Assembly (NCBI RefSeq): GCF_002156385.1
Contig: NZ_MVJM01000003.1
Coordinates: 37,410-101,409 of the forward strand
Direction: 5' to 3'
DNA: 64,000 bases
Source of the DNA: Halalkalibacter urbisdiaboli
GTDB taxonomy: Bacteria; Bacillota; Bacilli; Bacillales; Bacillaceae_D
Part shown: one piece after another, positions 10,514-19,912 of the stretch
Layout of the letters: every line of letters begins with the position of its first letter
Numbering within the stretch: the first letter of the stretch is position 1
Program-made: the position numbers and the translations under genes
Notes under the pieces: generated by a model
What the model was told of the DNA's origin: nothing
The model's database searches: none
Seen by the model: the letters and a program-made list of their open reading frames with translations, nothing else

Positions 10514-11827
10514 GTGAGAGGCGATCAAATTAGAAAAGCAACAGGAATATGTATTCTTCTGTTCCTTCTTAGCTTAGGTTTTTCATCAACTATGAAGGAT
10601 TGGGTTACAGTCCCTACTTCAATGACCATGTTTGAAGGGGAAAACACTGAACTTTATGAAGCACATGGTTCAATGGATGCCATAACTGTTTCAACGAACG
10701 AACCTAGTCTTGCTTTTTCATTAAAGAATAATCAAAATGAAACAGCATCAGCGATGATTTCAAGCGAAAAACTAGGGAAGCAGCGAATGACGATGGAAGT
10801 TGCTGGTTTTCCAATAAAGCAGGTAGATGTGAATGTCCTACCAAAAACAGAGGTTATTCCTGGTGGACAATCCATAGGTGTGAAACTAAATACAGAAGGA
10901 GTATTAGTAGTCGGTCATCATCTTGTTCAAACAGAGGAAGGCGACCAATCTCCAGGAGAAGAAGCTGGAATTGAGATTGGGGATATGATTACGCAAATTG
11001 ACGGTCATGATATTCAACGCATGAGTGAAGTTGCTGATTATGTACAAGTTGCTGGGGAAGAGGGAAGAAGTTTAGAAATTACGATAAAGCGTGACAAGCA
11101 GATGCAAACAAAGACATTGACCCCTTTAAAGGCGAAAGGGGAACATTCTTATCGTATGGGGTTGTATATCCGAGATTCAGCTGCGGGTGTCGGTACATTA
11201 ACTTTCTATGATCCTGAAACTAAAAAATATGGAGCGCTTGGTCACGTTATTTCAGACGTAGATACGATGAAACCGATTGTTGTTCATGATGGACAAATCA
11301 TTCGTTCATCTGTAACTTCAATCGAAAAAGGAAGTAACGGTGACCCAGGTGAGAAATTAGCAAGCTTTGCACAGCAGCGAGATGTTTTAGGTACTATTGA
11401 AAAAAATAGCCCGTTTGGCATTTTTGGAACATTAGATTCGAAAACCAAATTAAAAAACGACATACATGACTCGAAAATGCCGATAACTCTATCTAACCAT
11501 GTAGAGGAAGGTCCTGCAAAAATCCTTACGGTTGTTGATGGGGAAGGTGTAGAAGAGTTCGATATTGAGATTGTTAGCTCGGTTCCACAAAAAGAACCTG
11601 CAACAAAAGGGTTAGTTATAAAAGTAACCGATCCTAAATTACTTGAATCAACGGGTGGCATCGTTCAAGGAATGAGCGGAAGTCCTATTATTCAAAATGG
11701 GAAACTTGTAGGTGCGGTTACACATGTTTTTGTAAATGATCCAACGTCAGGATATGGATGTCATATTAGCTGGATGTTAGAAGAAGCAGGAATTGAAATA
11801 GAGAAAAAAGAGGCCAAAGCGAGCTAA
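10514..11827 (+). CDS. spoIVB: SpoIVB serine peptidase (stage IV sporulation)
   Basis: SpoIVB is made in the forespore, crosses the inner membrane and cleaves SpoIVFA, triggering pro-sigma-K processing in the mother cell. Visible parts are an N-terminal membrane segment (about 9-24), a PDZ domain (about 110-190) and an S55 peptidase domain with the catalytic His in GHVISD and Ser388 in GMSGSP. I choose GTG 10514 (437 residues) because an AGGAG lies 10 bases upstream and the resulting N-terminus aligns with B. subtilis. The codon usually Val near the C-terminus is Cys here (GYGCHISW). Confidence 0.94.
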   Translation: MRGDQIRKATGICILLFLLSLGFSSTMKDWVTVPTSMTMFEGENTELYEAHGSMDAITVSTNEPSLAFSLKNNQNETASAMISSEKLGKQRMTMEVAGFPIKQVDVNVLPKTEVIPGGQSIGVKLNTEGVLVVGHHLVQTEEGDQSPGEEAGIEIGDMITQIDGHDIQRMSEVADYVQVAGEEGRSLEITIKRDKQMQTKTLTPLKAKGEHSYRMGLYIRDSAAGVGTLTFYDPETKKYGALGHVISDVDTMKPIVVHDGQIIRSSVTSIEKGSNGDPGEKLASFAQQRDVLGTIEKNSPFGIFGTLDSKTKLKNDIHDSKMPITLSNHVEEGPAKILTVVDGEGVEEFDIEIVSSVPQKEPATKGLVIKVTDPKLLESTGGIVQGMSGSPIIQNGKLVGAVTHVFVNDPTSGYGCHISWMLEEAGIEIEKKEAKAS

Positions 11828-11850
11828 CTCGTTTTGGCCTTTTCTTTTTA
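11811..11850 (+). terminator. Terminator overlapping the spoIVB stop
   Basis: AGGCCAAAGCGAG and CTCGTTTTGGCCT form a 13-bp stem around the stop codon and are followed by T-rich sequence. Confidence 0.85.
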
Positions 11851-11905
11851 TTAGGAAAAAGTTAAAATTAGCAAAGGAATTATGATATGATGAATATAAA
11901 GAAAA

Positions 11906-12044
11906 TTCGACAAACCTTAGGATAAAAAGTAGGTTAAGATCGAAAGGGGTCGAAAACACGAGTAATAATGAGCAAATAAAAGAAAATCTAAAAAAAACGA
12001 ATATTTTTTAGAAAAAGAGAAGGAAATGAGCCATCACTGTCGAA
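11906..12044 (+). promoter_or_regulatory. Two 0A boxes upstream of spo0A
   Basis: The Spo0A-binding heptamer TGTCGAA occurs at 12038-12044 on the plus strand and, as TTCGACA, at 11906-11912 on the minus strand. Both lie in the 260-base gap before spo0A. Autoregulation of spo0A through 0A boxes is established in Bacillus; their presence here is read directly. A sigma-H-like AGGAATT lies near 11875, but I could not fit a correctly spaced -10 element. Confidence 0.65.
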
Positions 12045-12088
12045 ATTTACATTTATGACAAACTAACTAGAAATGAGGAGGACGTTTC

Positions 12089-12910
12089 GTGCAAAAAGTG
12101 AAGGTATGTATCGCAGATGATAACCGTGAATTAGTCAATTTATTGAATGAATACATCGCAACGCAGGAAGATATGGTCGTAGAAGGTGTTGCATATAATG
12201 GTCAGGAGTGTTTAAATCTCGTTGAAGAGTTTCAACCAGATGTTTTAATTTTAGATATTATCATGCCTCATCTTGACGGATTAGCTGTATTAGAAAAAAT
12301 GAACCAAATGAAATTATCAAAAAAACCAAATATCATCATGTTAACGGCTTTTGGTCAAGAAGATGTGACAAAAAAAGCCGTTGATTTAGGTGCTTCTTAT
12401 TATGTACTTAAGCCATTTGATATGGAAATTTTAATTTCAAACATTCGTGAAATTGGTGGACAAAAGCAAGCTTTTGTTCAAAAATCGTCGGCAGCATCTT
12501 TAATTCTTGGAAATAGTCAAGCATCACAAGTAAGTCGACATGACTCAAACAACGGCTTTAATTTGGATGCAAGCATTACAAGTATTATTCATGAAATCGG
12601 TGTGCCAGCACATATAAAAGGATACATGTATTTACGTGAGGCCATTACAATGGTTTATAACGATATTGAGTTATTAGGCTCGATTACAAAGGTTCTCTAT
12701 CCAGATATTGCAAAGAAATTTAAAACGACGGCAAGTCGTGTTGAACGTGCCATTCGTCATGCAATTGAAGTTGCATGGAGTCGTGGAAATATTGATTCAA
12801 TTTCATCGTTATTCGGTTATACAGTCAGTCATTCAAAAGCGAAGCCAACAAACTCAGAGTTTATCGCAATGGTTGCGGATAAATTACGAATCGAGCATAA
12901 GGTTAGCTGA
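12089..12910 (+). CDS. spo0A: Stage 0 sporulation response regulator Spo0A
   Basis: Spo0A is the master regulator that commits the cell to sporulation after phosphorelay input. The receiver domain (1-120) has the phosphoacceptor D56 (LILDIIMP), the acidic pair D10/D11, T86 and K108. The C-terminal sigma-contacting DNA-binding domain (about 150-273) is nearly invariant, including [20 protein letters not shown]. The start is GTG 12089 after GAGGAGG. Sequence is complete, so sporulation ability is expected. Confidence 0.98.
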   Translation: MQKVKVCIADDNRELVNLLNEYIATQEDMVVEGVAYNGQECLNLVEEFQPDVLILDIIMPHLDGLAVLEKMNQMKLSKKPNIIMLTAFGQEDVTKKAVDLGASYYVLKPFDMEILISNIREIGGQKQAFVQKSSAASLILGNSQASQVSRHDSNNGFNLDASITSIIHEIGVPAHIKGYMYLREAITMVYNDIELLGSITKVLYPDIAKKFKTTASRVERAIRHAIEVAWSRGNIDSISSLFGYTVSHSKAKPTNSEFIAMVADKLRIEHKVS

Positions 12911-12983
12911 AAGAGTGAGAATAATAAGTAAGAAAACCTTCTTTAGTAAATCTAAGAAGAAGTAATGGCTTTGCACGTTACGC

Positions 12984-13020
12984 GCCTTGCTACGAGAAAA
13001 CCACTCGTAGCAAGGCTTTT
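12984..13020 (+). terminator. Terminator after spo0A
   Basis: GCCTTGCTACGAG pairs perfectly with CTCGTAGCAAGGC, followed by TTTT. Confidence 0.85.
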
Positions 13021-13052
13021 AAGATCGGGCAACGGCTACGCGCATTACATAA

Positions 13053-13092
13053 GGCCACTGAAAAAGGAAAAACCACCTTTTTTTCAGTGGCC
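13053..13092. repeat. Dispersed hairpin of the CACTGAAAAAGG family
   Basis: GGCCACTGAAAAAGG and CCTTTTTTTCAGTGGCC form a hairpin. The same core recurs at 21,179-21,219 and, in degenerate form, at 30,464-30,587. It lies between the spo0A terminator and the next gene and may act as a bidirectional terminator or be a small repeat element. Confidence 0.65.
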
Positions 13093-13186
13093 TAGCTTAT
13101 GGCGGTTTTTTCTATTTCGTTAACTTGTGGTAAATTCTCGAAAATTGCTCATACTATAACCAAATGAAGCAGAGAGGGTTTTGGTT

Positions 13187-14323
13187 ATGAGTTCGATTTT
13201 GACAGGGAATGTATATGAGCATAGACGAACAAAAGAGTTATTACGCTATATTCCTTCAGAAGCAATTGCCCTTATTTGGCACGAAGATTTAGATGGCATG
13301 GCTGTCGAGGGCCTAATGAAAAAGCGTGTGAAGGCTGTCATTAACGGTAAGCCTTCGATGAGTGGACGGTATAAGCATACGAATGTATCCACGCTTCTTA
13401 ACGCAGGAATCCCTGTTTTTGATGTAATAACTACGTTTCAGCAATGGGAATGCTTTAACGGAGAAGAAATCCTCATAAAAGACAATACATTACATGTACG
13501 GAAAGAGGGAGATTTTGCTGAAATAGCGTCTGTGCATTTATATACTCCGTCTACGATTGAAGCTCTATTAAAGAAGGCTTCTCAAGCTTATCCAGATCAA
13601 CTTACATCGTTTGTAGAGAACACTGTTGATTATGCTAAAAGAGAATGCACATACTTCTTAACTGAACCAAAACTGCCTCAATCCTTGAAATCATTAAATG
13701 GCTATGATGTATTAATTGTTGCACGAAGTCCATATTATGAACATGATTTAAGGGCTGTCCGTAACATGTTAAAGAAGAAAAAAGTGAAAATCATTGCGAT
13801 TGATGGTGCCGCAGATGGAATTTTAAGGATGAACCTTACTCCAGATTTTATTTTGGGGGATATGGACTCCATTTCAATCGAAGGCCTTCAATGCGGTGCC
13901 ACGATTCTTTGTCACGAAAATATGCAAGGTTTATCACCAGGTAAGGAACGCCTTTTGCAATATGGGATTGAGGCGGAAACGATTACCTTTGTAGGGACAA
14001 GTGAGGATGTTGCTATCCATGCTGCCCATTGGTCAGGAGCAAGTCATCTATATTTAATTGGTTGTCGTATTAGTCTACATGAGTTTTTAGAAAAAGGCAG
14101 AGCAGGAATGGGAGCAAGTCTTTTAAACAGAATTCAGGCTGGAGACCGAATAACAGATTTAAAAGGAATACACCGTTTAGTACATCCAAACGATTTAAAG
14201 AAACAGTGGCTATCAAACATTTTCTTACAGCTTGAAAAACTTCGCTTCAAACTTCGAAACCAGTTTTTAAACTTAGGGCGTTTTAATGTTTGGAGAAAAA
14301 AGGAGGCGATACGCCATGAGTAA
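13187..14323 (+). CDS. SteA-like protein with thiamine-pyrophosphokinase-like fold
   Basis: The 378-residue protein resembles the SteA family (cytokinetic-ring protein in actinobacteria) whose C-terminal half looks like thiamine pyrophosphokinase; the landmark FILGDMDSIS (around 225) corresponds to the GDxDS motif. It begins with an N-terminal domain carrying HEDLDGMAVEGLMKK, and ends with a helical segment that may reach the membrane. I start at ATG 13187, nine bases after GAGGG, rather than the TTG six bases upstream. It overlaps the next gene by 8 bases. Function in bacilli is not established; the operon with two glycosyltransferase-type genes suggests cell-envelope work. Confidence 0.75.
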   Translation: MSSILTGNVYEHRRTKELLRYIPSEAIALIWHEDLDGMAVEGLMKKRVKAVINGKPSMSGRYKHTNVSTLLNAGIPVFDVITTFQQWECFNGEEILIKDNTLHVRKEGDFAEIASVHLYTPSTIEALLKKASQAYPDQLTSFVENTVDYAKRECTYFLTEPKLPQSLKSLNGYDVLIVARSPYYEHDLRAVRNMLKKKKVKIIAIDGAADGILRMNLTPDFILGDMDSISIEGLQCGATILCHENMQGLSPGKERLLQYGIEAETITFVGTSEDVAIHAAHWSGASHLYLIGCRISLHEFLEKGRAGMGASLLNRIQAGDRITDLKGIHRLVHPNDLKKQWLSNIFLQLEKLRFKLRNQFLNLGRFNVWRKKEAIRHE

Positions 14324-14984
14324 AGTTTCTGTGGTTATCCCTGCTTTTAATGAGGAAAGGTACTTAGAGAAAACGATTCACGCTGTGCGTACACTTCCAT
14401 TTGAGCTGGAAGTGATCGTTGTTAACGATGGTAGTCAGGATGGAACAGGTATGCTAGCAGAAAAATTAGCGGAGCATGCTATTCATTTCTCAAAAAATCA
14501 AGGGAAGGGTAAGGCCCTTCAAGCGGCATGGAGGCAGGTAGAAGGTGAGTATATCCTTTGTTTAGATGCAGATTTACAGGAAAGTGCTGCTGAAGCCATT
14601 CATTTACTACAGCCCTTGTTTGAAGAAAAAGCTGATGTAATTATATCAAAAGTGAAGCCAGGGGCCAAAAGTGGATTTGGTTTCATTAAACGCCGTGCTC
14701 AATCGATCGTCTATAAGAAAACCGGAATTCGATTAGAGGCCCCACTTTCAGGTCAACGAGCATTTCATCGTCAATTACTTCCAATCCTCCTGCGGGGACG
14801 ATATGAAGGCTTTGGAGTTGAAACACAGATGTCAATCGATATATTAAAGGCAAATGCAACAATTCTTGAGGTCGAAACGAACATGAAGCATCGAGAAATG
14901 GGGAAAACGGTAACTGGATTTCGGCATCGCTTCAAACAGTGGTTGGAAATTGAGCGTAATTGTAGAGAGGTGGGACCATCATGA
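14316..14984 (+). CDS. Family 2 glycosyltransferase
   Basis: The 222-residue GT-A fold protein starts MSKVSVVIPAFNEERYLEKT and carries VIVVNDGSQDGT and the metal-binding LDADLQ (DxD-like) near residue 87. It lacks membrane segments, so it would act on the cytoplasmic face, probably adding a sugar to a lipid carrier. ATG 14316 follows AGGAGG; the longer frame from 14286 lacks a ribosome site. It overlaps the SteA-like gene upstream and the MraY-like gene downstream (ATGA), implying a coupled three-gene operon. The acceptor is unknown. Confidence 0.85.
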   Translation: MSKVSVVIPAFNEERYLEKTIHAVRTLPFELEVIVVNDGSQDGTGMLAEKLAEHAIHFSKNQGKGKALQAAWRQVEGEYILCLDADLQESAAEAIHLLQPLFEEKADVIISKVKPGAKSGFGFIKRRAQSIVYKKTGIRLEAPLSGQRAFHRQLLPILLRGRYEGFGVETQMSIDILKANATILEVETNMKHREMGKTVTGFRHRFKQWLEIERNCREVGPS

Positions 14985-15775
14985 TATTAATCCTTCTTTT
15001 ACCTGTTATGGCTCTCTTAAGTATGTTTGCATTTCGTTGTGCAAATTGGACAACTATAAATTATGAAGGCCAGCAAATCCCTTATAGCTTAGGTGTTTTT
15101 GTTGTTTTTTCGTATGCTGTCCTTTGTGCCTTTCCTCCTACTCAGTCGCTTGTCTTTTCTTATGGTGCATTGGCGTATGTAATTGGAATTTGGCTGATTG
15201 GCTTTTTAGATGATCGTTTTGGTCAAGCATACCCTAAAGGATTAAAAGGGCATTTCTCCTGTTTAGTAGCAGAAAAAAAAGTAACAACTGGAGTTATGAA
15301 AGTGATCGGAACGTTACTCATTGCAATGCTGTTTACGTATTATTACCAACCACAATCCGTCTGGGAAGGAATCCGTTGTTTTCTATTATTAACATGGCTA
15401 CCCCATGTAATGAACTTATTTGACACTCGACCATTGAGAGTATGGAAGGTAGTCCTCTTTTTTACAGTAATCCTTCTGCTTACAGTAGCACTTCCCTCTC
15501 TGACGATGATGATTTACTTATTAGTGGTATTTTATCTAACCTTCGTACTTGAAGGGCATCGACGGGCAATGCTTGGAGATAATGGTGCAACTGCAGTAGG
15601 GGCAATCTTAGCACTCTTGACCGTATCACATACTTCAATTATTTTTCAATCCGCTGTGATTATCCTATCATTTTCTCTTATGGTAATCGCAGAACGAATG
15701 TCGTTTTCTGCATTAATCGAACAACGTTCTGTATTACGTTGGGTAGATAAGATTGGTATTCCGTCAAGAAGATAG
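14981..15775 (+). CDS. MraY/WecA-like polyprenyl-phosphate sugar-1-phosphate transferase
   Basis: The 264-residue protein has about nine hydrophobic segments. Between them lie FLDDRFG (the DD motif of the PNPT family, near residue 75), KGLKGHF, NLFDTRP (position of the N-x-x-D catalytic motif) and MLGDNGATAVGAIL. These match the MraY/WecA/TagO superfamily, which transfers a sugar-1-phosphate from a UDP-sugar to undecaprenyl phosphate. It is shorter and more divergent than MraY or TagO. Its ATG overlaps the glycosyltransferase stop. Together they could start and extend a lipid-linked glycan, possibly in sporulation given the spo0A neighbourhood; that is inference. Confidence 0.72.
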   Translation: MILILLLPVMALLSMFAFRCANWTTINYEGQQIPYSLGVFVVFSYAVLCAFPPTQSLVFSYGALAYVIGIWLIGFLDDRFGQAYPKGLKGHFSCLVAEKKVTTGVMKVIGTLLIAMLFTYYYQPQSVWEGIRCFLLLTWLPHVMNLFDTRPLRVWKVVLFFTVILLLTVALPSLTMMIYLLVVFYLTFVLEGHRRAMLGDNGATAVGAILALLTVSHTSIIFQSAVIILSFSLMVIAERMSFSALIEQRSVLRWVDKIGIPSRR

Positions 15776-15815
15776 AGCAGAGTAGCTAAGTTAAGCTTCT
15801 CTGCTCTATTTTTGA
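15772..15815. terminator. Bidirectional terminator
   Basis: ATAGAGCAGAG and CTCTGCTCTAT flank a short loop and are followed by a T run; it separates the convergent MraY-like gene and the DUF2627 gene. Confidence 0.8.
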
Positions 15816-16051
15816 TTTCTCTTTTGAAAACGAGGAGCAATTTTTCCATTTTTTCGATCACGATAAAAGATAAACCCACCAATAAAGCTTAATCCTGCCA
15901 GAAAAAAAATAAAACCAGCGGTAAATTGAATTAGAAGAGAAGGATAAGGTGTATTTAATAGTTGAAAAATCGTATCTCGCATCAACTTAATTCCGTAACC
16001 AGCAATGACAGCTGGGATAATTAAAATCATTAAAGCAATAAAACGTCCCAT
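15806..16051 (-). CDS. Small membrane protein, DUF2627/YqzF family
   Basis: The 81-residue protein has two hydrophobic segments (about 5-22 and 42-62) with a basic tail. The YqzF/DUF2627 family sits next to the bkd operon in B. subtilis as it does here, on the opposite strand. The ATG follows GAGG. No function is known. Confidence 0.8.
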   Translation of the reverse strand: MGRFIALMILIIPAVIAGYGIKLMRDTIFQLLNTPYPSLLIQFTAGFIFFLAGLSFIGGFIFYRDRKNGKIAPRFQKRNQK

Positions 16052-16280
16052 AGTTACATTCCTCTTTTTTATTTGTTCATATATAATATTTTAGCCGAAA
16101 TCTAGTATTATGTACATCTTAGTAGTTGCAACTTTGTGTCATTTGAGTAATAGTTGAAGAAGGAGAAATTAAGAGTTGAACTTAGGACCCGGTCTTAATT
16201 TTATTGAACATCATATTGATGCTATTTCAAACATAAGCTGTATATAAAGAATATATGTATATTGTGATGTCAATGCTTTG

Positions 16281-16296
16281 TGGGACAACCATTGCA
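16281..16296 (+). promoter_or_regulatory. Sigma-L (sigma-54) type -24/-12 promoter before the bkd genes
   Basis: TGGGAC, five bases, TTGCA matches the -24/-12 consensus TGGCAC-N5-TTGCW with one mismatch in the first element. In B. subtilis the bkd operon is driven by sigma-L with the activator BkdR, so the site fits its context. No bkdR is visible in the window. A TATAAT at 16300-16305 with TTGTGG 16 bases upstream is an alternative sigma-A reading. The rest of the 16,052-16,463 gap shows no gene. Confidence 0.5.
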
Positions 16297-16463
16297 TTGT
16301 ATAATAGGTAATAAGTAAGTCTTTTGTAAAACAATATCGAGAAGGTGTAATATAGCAGTAAGTGGTTTAAATGGTTTTGTAAAAGATCCGATTAAAATCA
16401 AATGAAGGCATTTTAAAAGCTGTGACGAAAGTAATTTGGATAGAAAAGAAAGAGGGGATGAAG

Positions 16464-17888
16464 GTGGCAGAGGAGTACGATTTAGTCATACTTGGCGCGG
16501 GAACAGGTGGCTATGTAGCTGCAATCCGAGCTGCTCAATACGGGCTGAAGGTAGCCATTGTAGAAAAAGATAAGCTTGGGGGAACTTGCCTTCATAAAGG
16601 ATGTATACCTAGTAAGGCTTTACTCCGAAGTGCCGAGGTCTTTGCAACAGTCAAACGTGCGGACGATTTTGGAGTTTCGACAAGTGGAGTTTCGCTTGAT
16701 TTTTCGAAAGTTCAGAAACGAAAAGAAACCATTATTAAGCAGCTCTATCAGGGCGTTAAACAGTTAATGAATAAAGGAAAGATTGATGTATTTGAAGGGA
16801 CGGGTAGAATTCTAGGTCCTTCGATCTTTTCTCCGACACCTGGAACTGTTTCTGTAGAAATGGCAAATGGTGAGGAAAACAAAATGCTGATAGGTCAAAA
16901 TGTCATTATAGCAACAGGCTCATCTGCAAGAACCATTGCAGGTCTCGACGTCGATGGTTCACAAATTCTTACATCTGAAGAAGCATTAGAACTAGAGTCG
17001 CTGCCGACGTCGATGATTATTGTAGGTGGTGGCGTGATTGGGATTGAATGGGCGTCAATGCTAGCGGATTTTGGTGTAGATGTTACTGTCCTTGAAGCTG
17101 GCCCACAGATTCTTCCGACAGAAGATATAGATATTACCCGTGAGGCAACGAAACTATTAAAGAAAAAGGGCGTTCAAATAATGACGTCTGCAAAAATAGA
17201 CGTGGACTCTTTGGAGAAAAGCGAAGAGCATGTATCGATTACATATGAAATGAATGAAAACAAAGAACGAATTCAAGCAGATAAATTACTTCTTTCAGTT
17301 GGTCGTCGTGCAAATGTAAAGGGGATAGGACTCGAAAATACTGATATTGAGGTTGAAGATGGTTCAATCGTTGTAAATGAATTTTATCAAACGAAGGAAT
17401 CTCATATTTACGCGATAGGGGATGTGATTGGCGGGTTGCAGCTAGCGCATGTTGCCTCTCATGAGGGACTAATAGCTGTTGACCATCTGGCACGCAAAAA
17501 GCCAACACCAATCGATTATCTGTCGGTTCCAAAATGTATTTATAGTCATCCTGAAATTGCGAGTGTTGGGTTGACGGAGGAAGAGGCAGTAGAAAAGGGC
17601 TATAAAGTAAAAGTGGGAAGATTCCCTTTTAAAGGAATTGGGAAAGCACTAGTTTTCGGGGAGACTGACGGGTTTGTTAAACTAATAGCAAATGAAGAGA
17701 ATGATGATTTACTTGGTATACATATGATTGGTCCACATGTAACTGACATGATTTCTGAAGCGGCTATTGCGAAAGTATTAGATGCTGCACATTGGGAAGT
17801 CGCACAAACGATTCACCCACACCCTACTTTATCAGAAATTATTGGCGAGGCTGCATTAGCAGTAGATGGACTAGCAATCCATTCATAA
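16464..17888 (+). CDS. lpdV: Dihydrolipoyl dehydrogenase (E3) of the branched-chain 2-oxo acid dehydrogenase
   Basis: E3 reoxidises the lipoyl arm of the complex with FAD and NAD. The FAD motif is GAGTGG (11-16), the redox disulfide is C42/C47 (GGTCLHKGCIPSK), the NAD motif is VGGGVIGIEWAS, and the C-terminal HPHPTLSE supplies the catalytic His. I start at GTG 16464 (474 residues), matching the Bacillus N-terminus, with AGGGG seven bases upstream; the frame extends further upstream without homology. It heads lpdV-bkdAA-bkdAB-bkdB. The ptb, bcd and buk genes that precede lpdV in B. subtilis are absent here. Confidence 0.93.
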   Translation: MAEEYDLVILGAGTGGYVAAIRAAQYGLKVAIVEKDKLGGTCLHKGCIPSKALLRSAEVFATVKRADDFGVSTSGVSLDFSKVQKRKETIIKQLYQGVKQLMNKGKIDVFEGTGRILGPSIFSPTPGTVSVEMANGEENKMLIGQNVIIATGSSARTIAGLDVDGSQILTSEEALELESLPTSMIIVGGGVIGIEWASMLADFGVDVTVLEAGPQILPTEDIDITREATKLLKKKGVQIMTSAKIDVDSLEKSEEHVSITYEMNENKERIQADKLLLSVGRRANVKGIGLENTDIEVEDGSIVVNEFYQTKESHIYAIGDVIGGLQLAHVASHEGLIAVDHLARKKPTPIDYLSVPKCIYSHPEIASVGLTEEEAVEKGYKVKVGRFPFKGIGKALVFGETDGFVKLIANEENDDLLGIHMIGPHVTDMISEAAIAKVLDAAHWEVAQTIHPHPTLSEIIGEAALAVDGLAIHS

Positions 17889-17904
17889 TAAAGGAGGAAA
17901 TACA

Positions 17905-18897
17905 ATGTCTGGAAACCGACACCAAGCATTAGGCTTATCAGATGATAAGGTGTTAAATATGTACGAAATGATGCTTCTTGCACGAAAAATTGATGAACGG
18001 ATGTGGTTATTAAATCGAGCAGGAAAGATCCCATTCGTCGTATCATGCCAAGGACAGGAAGCAGCTCAAATTGGGGCGTCGTTCGCACTTGATCGTGAAA
18101 AAGACTATATTCTACCATACTACCGTGATTTAGGTGTTGTCTTAGCTTTCGGAATGACGACGCGTGAAGTCATGCTTTCAAATTTTGCTAAGGCGGAGGA
18201 TCCAAACTCGGGCGGACGCCAAATGCCCGGACATTTTGGCCAGCGGAAAAACCGTATTGTGACAGGGTCTTCTCCAGTAACGACTCAGGTGCCTCATGCG
18301 GTCGGGATAGCGTTAGGGGGAAGATTAGAAGGGAAGGATTTTGTAACCTTTACAACCTTCGGCGAAGGCTCATCAAACCAAGGTGATTTCCATGAGGGCT
18401 TAAACTTTGCCGCAGTTCATAAATTGCCGTGTATTTTCATGTGTGAAAACAATAAATATGCGATTTCTGTTCCACTAGAGAAGCAATTGGCGTGTGAGAA
18501 TGTGTCAGACAGAGCAATTGGCTATGGGATGCCTGGGGTGACTGTAGATGGCAATGACCCGCTTGCAGTTTATGAAGCGGTAAAGGAAGCTGCCGAGCGT
18601 GGCCGACGTGGTGAAGGGCCGACGTTAGTCGAAGCTGTTTGTTATCGATTAACGCCACATTCAAGTGATGACGACGACAGAACCTACCGTTCTCGTGAAG
18701 AGGTGGATGATGCGAAGAAGCTTGATCCGATTCATACATTTGCAGACTATTTACGTGAGGTAGGGCTATTAACGGATGAGAGTTTACAGGAGATGGAAGA
18801 GCGAATCGCGAGTCTAATCAATAATGCAACAGATTATGCAGAAAATGCACCGTATGCTGATCCTGAAGATGCTTTAAAGCACGTTTACGCCGAATAG
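17905..18897 (+). CDS. bkdAA: 2-oxoisovalerate dehydrogenase E1 alpha subunit
   Basis: E1 alpha binds thiamine diphosphate and decarboxylates branched-chain 2-oxo acids, giving acyl-CoAs that prime iso- and anteiso-fatty acids. The 330-residue length is usual. Landmarks are the TPP site GEGSSNQGDFHEGLNFAA around residue 152 and the phosphorylation-loop-like stretch YRLTPHSSDDDDRTYR near 250. AAAGGAGG precedes the ATG by eight bases. It sits 16 bases after lpdV and before bkdAB. Confidence 0.95.
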   Translation: MSGNRHQALGLSDDKVLNMYEMMLLARKIDERMWLLNRAGKIPFVVSCQGQEAAQIGASFALDREKDYILPYYRDLGVVLAFGMTTREVMLSNFAKAEDPNSGGRQMPGHFGQRKNRIVTGSSPVTTQVPHAVGIALGGRLEGKDFVTFTTFGEGSSNQGDFHEGLNFAAVHKLPCIFMCENNKYAISVPLEKQLACENVSDRAIGYGMPGVTVDGNDPLAVYEAVKEAAERGRRGEGPTLVEAVCYRLTPHSSDDDDRTYRSREEVDDAKKLDPIHTFADYLREVGLLTDESLQEMEERIASLINNATDYAENAPYADPEDALKHVYAE

Positions 18898-18912
18898 GAA
18901 GGGGGAAACTAC

Positions 18913-19896
18913 ATGCCAGTAATTTCATATATCGAGGCAGTTACACAAGCATTAAAAGAAGAAATGGAACGAGATGAGAAAGTCTTTGTTCTTGGGGAAG
19001 ATGTTGGAGCACGAGGAGGGGTCTTTCGTGCAACGAATGGGTTATATGAACAGTTTGGTGAACAACGTGTGATTGATACTCCACTTGCAGAATCAGCAAT
19101 TGCAGGGGTTGGAGTTGGTGCAGCAATGTATGGCATGCGTCCAGTTGCAGAGATGCAATTTGCTGATTTCATTATGCCAGCTGTAAACCAGATTGTTTCC
19201 GAGGCGGCTAAGATCCGCTACCGTTCGAATAATGATTGGCAATGTCCAATTACGATCCGAGCACCATATGGCGGTGGGGTTCATGGGGCGCTGTATCATT
19301 CGCAATCGGTCGAAGCGCTGTTTGCAAATGTACCAGGTCTTAAGATTGTCATGCCTTCTACTCCGTATGATGTAAAAGGACTGTTAAAGGCAGCAATTCG
19401 TGACGATGATCCTGTACTCTTTTTTGAACATAAGCGTGCCTACAGGTTAATTAAGGGGGAAGTCCCTGAAGATGACTATACCCTTCCAATAGGAAAAGCA
19501 GATGTAAAAAAAGAAGGCGATGATATTACTGTCATTACATATGGCCTTTGTGTACATTTTGCATTACAAGCCGCTGAACGATTAGAAAAAGATGGGATTT
19601 CCGCTCATATTCTTGATCTTCGTACAGTCTATCCACTTGATAAAGAAGCGATTATTGAGGCGGCAAGTCGGACAGGTAAAGTTTTATTAGTAACAGAGGC
19701 AAATAAAGAAGGAAGCATTATGAGTGAGGTTGCGGCGATTATTGCCGAGCATTGTTTATTTGATTTAGATGCACCAATTCAACGTTTGGCAGGTCCAGAT
19801 GTTCCGGCTATGCCTTATGCGCCTACAATGGAAAAATTCTTTATGGTGAATCCAGAAAAAGTCGAAAAAGCGATGCGAGAATTGGCTGAATTTTAG
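18913..19896 (+). CDS. bkdAB: 2-oxoisovalerate dehydrogenase E1 beta subunit
   Basis: E1 beta pairs with E1 alpha as an alpha2-beta2 heterotetramer. The 327 residues include GEDVGARGGVFRAT near 28, DTPLAESAIAGVGVGAA near 59 and the transketolase C-terminal domain with TYGLCVHFALQAAE and VTEANKEGS. It follows bkdAA by 15 bases with a GGAAGGGGG ribosome site. Confidence 0.96.
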   Translation: MPVISYIEAVTQALKEEMERDEKVFVLGEDVGARGGVFRATNGLYEQFGEQRVIDTPLAESAIAGVGVGAAMYGMRPVAEMQFADFIMPAVNQIVSEAAKIRYRSNNDWQCPITIRAPYGGGVHGALYHSQSVEALFANVPGLKIVMPSTPYDVKGLLKAAIRDDDPVLFFEHKRAYRLIKGEVPEDDYTLPIGKADVKKEGDDITVITYGLCVHFALQAAERLEKDGISAHILDLRTVYPLDKEAIIEAASRTGKVLLVTEANKEGSIMSEVAAIIAEHCLFDLDAPIQRLAGPDVPAMPYAPTMEKFFMVNPEKVEKAMRELAEF

Positions 19897-19912
19897 TAGT
19901 AGGGGGAATAAC

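Noticed and set aside
11873..11895. Sigma-H promoter for spo0A
   Set aside because: AGGAATT is present, but the following GAAT is only about 10 bases away instead of the required distance. The 0A boxes are solid; the promoter call is not.
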